Part shown: positions 57,601-64,000 of the stretch, piece after piece | How the letters are laid out: each line of letters opens with the position of its first letter | How positions within the stretch are numbered: the stretch's first letter is position 1 | Assembly: GCA_030549495.1 (NCBI GenBank) | Contig: JAUIRK010000501.1 | Location: forward strand, 62,001-126,000 | DNA: 64,000 bases | Direction of reading: 5' to 3' | From: Nectonema munidae | Lineage: Eukaryota; Nematomorpha; Nectonematoida; Nectonematidae | Program-made: the position numbers and the translations under genes | The notes under the pieces: generated by a model | What the model was told of the DNA's origin: nothing | The model's database searches: none | The model's input: the letters and a program-made list of their open reading frames with translations, nothing else

Positions 57601-59885
57601 TATTGAAGAGTAAGCTTTTCACTTCCCCTTTTCCTTGTGGAGTCGAGCATGCTGAAAGTTGCGTTGCTAGACAATAATTTGTTTAGTAAGTACTAAGTCC
57701 TACCATTCATTTTCAAACAAAAATGAAAAATACCAAGATACCTTGAATTCAAAGTGTGTATTGTATGCTGTAATGATTTTTACAAGTATAATTGTTTACT
57801 TTTTTTAAACATCTTAAAAACAAATTTGTTATTATTTATTCCTATCAAACTCTATTTAAAATTGAAAAAAACTTTTTAACATTTTTGAAATTGATATGTT
57901 TGAAGCAAAATTTGTTGAACACCTAGCATCTAAATATTACTGGATTTCTTGTTATAATATTTTCATGGATAGCTAACAAAGGCATAATGTATATCTATTT
58001 TAACTCTATAATTCTAAAAGTGATTCTCTCCAAAAATATGTACAGACTTTGTAGAGAAAAATCTCTTGAAGCAGAGAAGCTATCGTGAACGGATGAAAGT
58101 TCACTATTTTTTGATCTTGTCAATTTTTCAATATAAGAGCTAAACTGAAAAAGAATTGGATGCGCCTTTTAAAGACATATAAAGAAAAGACATTTAAATC
58201 ATATAATACTAATACTAACTAATACTACTTTTACAAGAATTCAGCCAATGGCAAAACTAGAAATCATGACTTAATCTAGAGATTTAGATTCAGCATGCCA
58301 ACAAATTAGAACTTAAACGAAATACTTTATTTTTGATATCAGTAAAATTCACTATCTTATTTTGGGATGATGTGAATCCCCAACTTGCACGCCAATGTGC
58401 TGTCTATTTTGAAAGAAGAGCTTTCTCAAAACCACACTATGCAAAAAGGCTTCTGGGAAGTTTTCTTTCAAAAATTTTACTCCTAGGCATTGTGCAGGCA
58501 AGTAATATTTGGTGATAGAACATTTTTTGTTATAAAGTATAACTTTTCTATTAGACTTCCAGCCGTTCTTTTATGAAATTTTATTTTACTCCGGTATCAT
58601 ACCATAAAAATACGCTAGCATTTATAACGTCTCCTATTTCAAAGTGGTTAGCTTTTTTTGGTTGTTCGTATCGCAACCAAGGGAAGAATAATCTTCCATG
58701 ATGCTCAAGATCAGAAATCAACGAGACCATCTAGTTCGAGACCCCACGCTCCTACCATTAGGCCATCTGCCTACCCTTTGATAAATGGAGAGATAAGCTA
58801 TTATGTAAAAAAAAAATGAAATCAGATTATTGGAATTACACGTGCACAAATATCCAAATTCTCTTTATGCTGACTGAACAATGCATAGAATGGCAGTGTG
58901 AATTATATTCTACTGAAGGTTCATGCTGACTGAAAATTTTTTAGCGTCACACTTCCCAGTAGGGTATTTTGTAACACGGTAACTTTTTGTCGTAATATAA
59001 AAAATATATTTAGCACTGATTAAATATTTTAATAAACATCAAGTTTGTAAAATATGTGTTCAAAAAAATTATTTAAAAAAGTATTTTTGAAGCCAAGTGG
59101 GATTGATTCATTTTTACTAAATTTTAATTTGTTATACTTAAAAAATATATTTAAAATGAAGGTAAGTGGTTAATCATTGAAATGCTTAGACAGTCCGATA
59201 ATTTTTGACCTAGAAAATACTTCATAAGTTTTATGCTTAAAAATTGAATTTCTTCACATTTCGCTAGAACATATCTTTATGACAAAAAGACTCTACGATA
59301 AATTGTGTTTCGTATAATTTTTCTATCACCAATGTTAAAATATAAGCGCAAAAGATTCATTTTCTTCATCACTTATCTTACCCATCTTCGCATTCGAACG
59401 TTATATAAAAGAATCAACATCCCAACTGGGAATTTTTTTAAAACCACATATTTCCAAACCTACTCGCCAGATACCCTATTTATCTCTATTATAATAATCA
59501 TGCATTGCGATTTCATCGAAAGTTAAGAATGTGAACAAATCCAGCTTTATTATTAAACACCAGACACTTTAGACTCAATCAAAGAGATCAAGGTAAATGG
59601 CATGCGTTTTGAAGGGGAAAAAATAAATGATAGTATGAACTAAATATTGATATTTTGATTTAAATGGGCAAAGCGTTCAATGAGTTGTACTGGCACATGC
59701 AAGAAGATGGTGTGATCGTTGGGAGAAAAGAAGCTGGTTGCGCCTCTGCCTTCTTTCTACAGCTGGTCGGAGACAGCAAGTGCGTGATCCTTGGAGCGAA
59801 TGAGAAATACGCCAGAATTGGGGACTCAGCGAGATTCGAATGCACCGCCTCGCATGCCCAAGAAGCTCAAGAATGGAATATCTGA
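51666..59885 (+). CDS. Fascin (actin-bundling protein), five exons
   Basis: Fascin crosslinks actin filaments into parallel bundles in filopodia, bristles and other protrusions. Exons are 51666-52545, 55085-55247, 56493-56593, 57433-57609 and 59674-59885 (stop TGA). Each junction has GT/AG sites, and phases join into 1533 nt with no stop: 510 residues, close to human (493) and fly (512) fascin. The four beta-trefoils are visible. The first starts with LNGFLKFLTSERF and MKKKQLW, then TDKYLSIDESGNV. The second is in the rest of exon 1 (FRLYLGGSENVTANSKAP is its lead-in). The third begins near FQACQKFWSLKH. The fourth begins VYLVNREFLVINSLEGFVG. The protein ends EAQEWNI, matching the family's terminal tryptophan-aromatic pattern. 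The sequence is rather diverged, so it may be a lineage-specific paralogue. The ATG at 51666 is the first in frame before the first trefoil. Confidence 0.9.
52546..55084 (+). other. Fascin intron 1
   Basis: 2539 bp between donor GTAAGT and acceptor TTTTTTAAG. AT-rich; no element recognised except the word cluster at 53680-53760 that resembles the inverted repeat at 5475. Confidence 0.7.
55385..55455 (-). mobile_element. SINE fragment, family C-like, in fascin intron 2
   Basis: Minus strand: GTACTGGGTTTGATTCCAGT (box B-like) followed by ATATTCTTCCCTTGCAAATG, which parallels TTATTCTTCCCTTGGTTGCG of the copy at 58649. Confidence 0.4.
55705..55775 (+). repeat. Tandem duplication, about 36-bp unit
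   Basis: GGGGTGTAGGTAGGCTGAAA and the following AAAGACAGAATGAAT are repeated once directly downstream with two changes. It lies in fascin intron 2. Confidence 0.85.
58649..58780 (-). mobile_element. tRNA-derived SINE, family C, in fascin intron 4
   Basis: Minus strand: GCAGATGGCCTAATGGTAGG (box A TGGCCTAATGG), GGGGTCTCGAACTAGATGGT (box B-like), then TTATTCTTCCCTTGGTTGCG. It matches the copy at 36590. Confidence 0.65.
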
Positions 59886-59982
59886 GAAGGAACACCACAA
59901 CTTCCATTCACGTTTTACAAACAGCATTGATTTTGTATTGCTAAACTAAAGCTTCTTGTATCATCACTTTATACATTATGAA

Positions 59983-59988
59983 AATAAA
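59983..59988 (+). promoter_or_regulatory. Poly(A) signal of fascin
   Basis: AATAAA about 100 bases after the fascin stop codon. Confidence 0.55.
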
Positions 59989-62363
59989 ATTTTTTCTAAA
60001 GAAGCACTTTTTTCAAAAAAACAAATTATGACATTGCATTTAATAAAAATATTTATCAACTTTTAATTCAATCAATTGCCTTTTTCACATCATTATATTT
60101 TTGCAGTGCATGATGCCTGAAATACCTTCTACACTTTTGTGTCCTATTTTTTGGGTTAAAAATAAAACGCGACTATTAAATGGGAATAGTTTCTTCATCA
60201 ATTTTGCTTCAAAAGACTATATAGTCGCACGTCTTATAAACAAGTCGTATTATATAAGCGACAGTAAGTGAAGAAAATGTTGTCTCCTGGCACATATGTG
60301 ATGCTATTCAATATATTTTAAAATTCGTGTTATGTGGTATGTTAAAATTAAAATTTTGAAGCCAGGCTTTTCATATATGAAATGCCTGAAAATTTCAAGG
60401 AATACCCAACATTTTCCATTTCACTCAGGAATTTTACGAATTCATATTATCCTCCAGCAATTTCATCATGTAATTAGTGAAATGAAACTCCAATCATGAA
60501 ATCTATATAAATTACATGAAATAGTGGAGGATTTTAAAGTTTCCTAACTTGAACAAGGATTCCACGAATACATGAAATTTTCAATGCAAAAACATTTACG
60601 AAAAAATGATCGCTAATTAGCCAACTAACTATCTCACTTATTCATGAAAAAATTTGTCAGTTAGAAAAAGTTATCTACTGACCAAAAAACCAAATTTTAC
60701 TGAAGATATGAAGTCTTGAAATATTTCTATCAATGAATCAAATATTTAAACTTACTATTAACTTCAAATTTTTTCATAATTACTTTTCCGTCGCATTTTT
60801 ATCACAGCTCAAATGTTATCTGCATTTGTTGTGGACACGAAGTCCATCAATATTTAGTCAGCAGTCACACAATTAAATTAGAACAGGGGTAGGTAAGAAT
60901 CGATTGGTGCTCTACGAGTGGCATTTAAGCAGCGCTCCTGATCTTCCTGTTGATGGAAAGAGATTATCTAGAATCTACACTAGGGCATTTTTGATCTGGT
61001 TATTGGATTGTCTCTTGCCCTTATTTTGTTTTAAACAGCATCTCTTCATTCATTCAGCAAACGGGCCCCAATGAGCTCACCAACTTTGAATGAAGTTAGC
61101 CATATACACCATCTTCTTCAAATTTCTTCACTTCGTTTGCAGATTGAAACACTTGAAATGCAGTCATCTTCCGTTCAAACGCTCGAAATCTCAGCATATC
61201 CTCGGGCAATAGAGATGTGGAAAGCATTTGTATGTATTTGTAATGCGTACCCCGTTTATACCCATAGAGAGGCAAGTCGCGATGATGCCAAAAATTAATC
61301 ATTTTGTGAGCATTTAACTGTTTATTTGAAAGTATAGGAATGTTTATGCATTTAAACAAAAATGAATATAAGCACGCTAAGAATTATAATTATTCACTAA
61401 AAGTATTCACATCATTAAGATCAATAGGAAGAAATAAAATTAATTTAAGATTCTCTGAACTAGATAAAAATGCAGAGTGGATTGGCAATAAAACGCAAAA
61501 GTTAAAAAAATAAACTTCAGAAAAGTAAGAAATATCAATGATAAAATCGTGAAGCATTCATTTATTTTCTTAGTCTAGCCAAGATTCATAATATTGCAAC
61601 AAATTCTTAAAATAAACTATAAAGAAAGAAATCGAATTTATTCCAAAACTTACTAGTGCGCATTTATAATTAAATTAATAAAGCGGCCCTTAGTCATGAA
61701 AAAAGCGAAGATTTTAATTTAGGATCGAAACTCGCATCATTTTTCTATTTTCAAGATTGTACACTCAGAATGACCGCGAACGATCTATTGAGTAAAAAAC
61801 AAATAAAATGGCTGCTTGTAAGCCAAAGCGAAATTAAAAAAGTCAATGAAAATGACCCCTTGTAAGCCTATGAAGGCAAACATTTGTATTCTCGGTCACG
61901 GTCCGACTTATCCGATATCCGAGTTATTAGGGTCCGAGTTAACGAGGGTCAACTCTATTTCCCCTTTGTGTCGAAAAAGCCTTGATAAAAAACGTAATAC
62001 TACTTGTGATCAGTATAAAAAAATTGCATGTCTAAAACATTTGCAAATAGAAAAACTTTGTACCAATTGCAAAACTCCATCGGCTTTTAAGTGTATGAAA
62101 ATGTCTTGGTAATTAAAAGGTGGAGAAGTTCATAAGATATCTAATCATTGGATAGTTCGTTCGTTAGATGATAATTAGTACTTGTTAGTTAATTGCGAGT
62201 ACCCGAAAGAATACTAAAAAAAGTAAGCCAAACTATGTCAAATATAGAACTTCTGGAATTTTTCAAAGCTTTATATGGCTTACTTTTGCGGTTGAATTTA
62301 ATGGAGTAAGAATTCGAATCAATACAGCAAATGTTATGCCGCTTTTCATTTCAGTGAAATAAT
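59989..62363. other. Intergenic region between fascin and the prenyltransferase gene
   Basis: Two transposon ends are visible. CAGGGGTAGGTAAGAATCG at 60884 with a following CGAGTGGCA resembles a hAT terminus. On the minus strand at 61965-61885, GAGTTGACCCTCGTTAACTC then GGACCCTAATAACTCGGATA resembles a pogo/Tigger terminus. No gene was found. Confidence 0.45.
61885..61965 (-). mobile_element. Pogo/Tigger-like terminal remnant
   Basis: The minus strand has repeated AACTCGGA words after GAGTTGACCCTCGTTAACTC, the pattern seen in terminal repeats of Tigger-like elements. No transposase remains. Confidence 0.4.
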
Positions 62364-62369
62364 TTTATT
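62364..62369 (-). promoter_or_regulatory. Possible poly(A) signal of the prenyltransferase gene
   Basis: AATAAA on the minus strand, about 150 bases past the stop codon. Confidence 0.4.
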
Positions 62370-62520
62370 CGTAGAAGAATATAAAATGTTATAAATAATT
62401 TGGAAAACGTATTGAGAAAACTAAAAAATATAATTCGAATAAATGTAAATATAAGTTTGTTATACATATGCTTGTAAACATGTGTGTGTTCTGTATAAAG
62501 GATACGGTTAATGTTTATAG

Positions 62521-63618
62521 TTATGGTGAAATACTCCATTTTTTATGGAGAGTTTTCAAATAGGAATAACTTTGTTGAGAAATATTCAAAGGAACAAAAA
62601 TCGAAGATAGACAGTGGAGATTTGAAATGAAAGACAAACTGGATAAAGAAAAGAAGGTGTGAAATAGATCGGTGTAGGAGTCCAGCGTTTTTGAAAATCC
62701 TCCCATCAAATGGGAAGATTGACAGGATAAAACAAAATCTACGTTTGCAGGAGAGTCTATCAAGTCAAGAGCGTTTAAAATGTGAAGAGATGCCCCAATC
62801 CAAAAAGAATAACAACTGTCGCTGTCTTTATGCGGTCTTCCTTGAAAGCCGCCCGTAACGCCATCCTGTCTTTGGACGCACCACCTCACAAGATCATCGT
62901 AGTGCTTGGCGTCAAATCCTTCTCCCAACAACGAGCAACCCTCCTGTCCATTTTCCCTCCTCGCTAACAGTGCCAGAGTAGCAACGCCACAAAAAGTGGG
63001 GCCGCCATGAGATTCCAAGCCAGGACACTGACCAAAGGCGCCGTCATAGTTCCTGCAGGAAAGAATGAATTTGCGCGCAGCGTGGCAGTCGAATCCCGAC
63101 CAATCATCGAGGATGTGGGAGATGGCTGCGGCGCAGTACAGAAAGCGCAAATCAAAAGTGGCCTCAAAGTGCGAAGCTTTGAAGCAGCCATTGCCGAGTT
63201 GGAGTTGTTTGAGGGAGGCTATGATTGTTGCGCGAGGCACAGCCTCAAAGTCGTCTCTGATGATTACGAGATTGCAAAGGGCGCAATATGTGATAACAAT
63301 GTTGCTGGTGAAGTATGGGGAAGATTTGTTTACAAGAGTCGGATACCCACTGTAGCCAGAGACCTTGGTCTGGGGAGAGGTGGGATAAATGGCAAGTGAG
63401 TTTATCCATGATGAAATTTGCGCGATCTTTTCTTTACTGAGGAATGAGTGGAGATCCCTGGAATGAAGAATATCCATGGAGGAGACGATGAAGAAGAGGA
63501 GATGCATGCGCATCGAGTCGAAAAATTGTAGGTAGGAGGGCACTTTCTCGAGCATGGTATTCAAGTAACAAGCGTGAGATTCATGGTTAAAATCCGAGTC
63601 ATCCTCCAACGACTTCAT
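62521..63618 (-). CDS. PGGT1B: Geranylgeranyltransferase type I beta subunit, intron-less
   Basis: The protein is the catalytic beta subunit that, with the shared FNTA alpha subunit, attaches geranylgeranyl to the C-terminal CaaL cysteine of Rho/Rac/Cdc42, Rap and G-gamma proteins. The single open frame of 365 codons starts at ATG 63618 and is close to the human length (377). Zinc ligands D267 and C269 (KDSDSCYSFWIGASL) and H320 (LDSYTDLFHTFF) are in place. R158 (FDLRFLYCAAAI), H204 (GLESHGGPTFCG) and the YDGAFGQ repeat match the alpha-alpha barrel. LESHGG and RPHK.SDSCYSFW favour type I over farnesyltransferase or Rab-type beta subunits. Animal homologues are usually split by introns; here there is none, while the fascin and lysyl-tRNA synthetase genes nearby have large ones. 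Function therefore looks intact. Confidence 0.93.
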   Translation of the reverse strand: MKSLEDDSDFNHESHACYLNTMLEKVPSYLQFFDSMRMHLLFFIVSSMDILHSRDLHSFLSKEKIAQISSWINSLAIYPTSPQTKVSGYSGYPTLVNKSSPYFTSNIVITYCALCNLVIIRDDFEAVPRATIIASLKQLQLGNGCFKASHFEATFDLRFLYCAAAISHILDDWSGFDCHAARKFILSCRNYDGAFGQCPGLESHGGPTFCGVATLALLARRENGQEGCSLLGEGFDAKHYDDLVRWCVQRQDGVTGGFQGRPHKDSDSCYSFWIGASLHILNALDLIDSPANVDFVLSCQSSHLMGGFSKTLDSYTDLFHTFFSLSSLSFISNLHCLSSIFVPLNISQQSYSYLKTLHKKWSISP

Positions 63619-64000
63619 CGCAAAGGGGAGAAATTGAAGTCACTTGTATCTATCAATACAAAAGAGTGAATAACTAGGGCTGTGGAGTCAGAACATTTAG
63701 TAATCGAGCGCCATCGCTTATTAAGGCTAGACCCCGACCACATACAAAGAAATTATCTTCGTTTCTATTGGTTCAATAAACTAAATCTAGCGATTATTCA
63801 AATTTTGGTTTCTTAATCGTTCCGATTTGCCATCACAAGATCTTTTATTGTGAAGAGATGGTCTTTTCATTTCCAGAATAAGCATTCCAGGATTAGTGAG
63901 ACATTTAAGAATTATATTATATGAATGCACATTTCCTTTTAATTTAAATTCGAGTCAATCTCAACAGGGCTCGGCGGCAACATATGGCAAGTGTGGCACA
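63619..64000 (-). other. 5' flank of the prenyltransferase gene
   Basis: No TATA box was identified. GGGCTGTGGAGTCAGAA at 63678 and CAGGGCTCGGCGGCAAC at 63966 look like possible transposon ends, on weak grounds. Confidence 0.3.

Noticed and set aside
61846-62112. 88-codon frame with four cysteines near its end
   Set aside because: It reads through a pogo-like terminal repeat and has no recognisable zinc-finger spacing.
63007-63399. Open frame of 130 codons on the plus strand
   Set aside because: It lies antisense to the geranylgeranyltransferase beta gene and has no family features.

Overview
This is AT-rich animal nuclear DNA. It has genes split by kilobase introns with GT-AG splice sites, an intron-less tRNA gene with its own Pol III signals, and a dense mix of LINEs, SINEs and cut-and-paste transposons. 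An arthropod is likely and a crustacean such as a copepod is plausible, but the sequence alone does not settle the species.

Three host protein genes are clear. At the left end (379-6215, +) lies the 3' half of cytosolic lysyl-tRNA synthetase: five exons coding for the C-terminal 289 residues, with class II motifs 2 and 3. At the right lies a complete five-exon fascin gene (51666-59885, +), whose splice phases add up to an uninterrupted 510-residue protein. About 2.6 kb further on is an intron-less, opposite-strand gene for the beta subunit of geranylgeranyltransferase type I (62521-63618, -) with all three zinc ligands. A tRNA-Pro(UGG) gene sits at 23596-23667 (+). These four genes are unrelated in function; nothing suggests joint regulation.

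The 45 kb between 6.3 and 51.6 kb is mostly a transposon graveyard. In order: a pogo/Tigger-like transposase relic (7.8-8.3 kb); a perfect 61-bp inverted repeat (13.9-14.1 kb) beside an orphan reading frame; a DIRS-like retroelement fossil (15.35-18.26 kb); a nest of hAT transposons (20.3-23.25 kb); a fragment and then a bounded 2.36-kb copy of a hAT-like family (24.2-24.8 and 26.67-29.02 kb; a third relative sits in a lysyl-tRNA synthetase intron at 1.36-2.64 kb); scattered tRNA-derived SINEs of three families; a decayed LINE (37.4-41.95 kb, -) split by a MULE whose ends are inverted minisatellite arrays (38400-40296, 9-bp target duplication); a second LINE tail (42.87-43.92 kb); a hAT tail (44.17-44.44 kb); and a diverged tandem repeat of roughly 145 bp (48-49 kb) with relatives near 30.6 and 31.8-32.2 kb.

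The best-supported unusual items are the MULE with minisatellite ends, the hAT-like family with TIRs and a near-perfect 8-bp target duplication, the perfect long inverted repeat, and the intron-less prenyltransferase gene among intron-rich neighbours. I saw no convincing evidence of a wholly new biological system.
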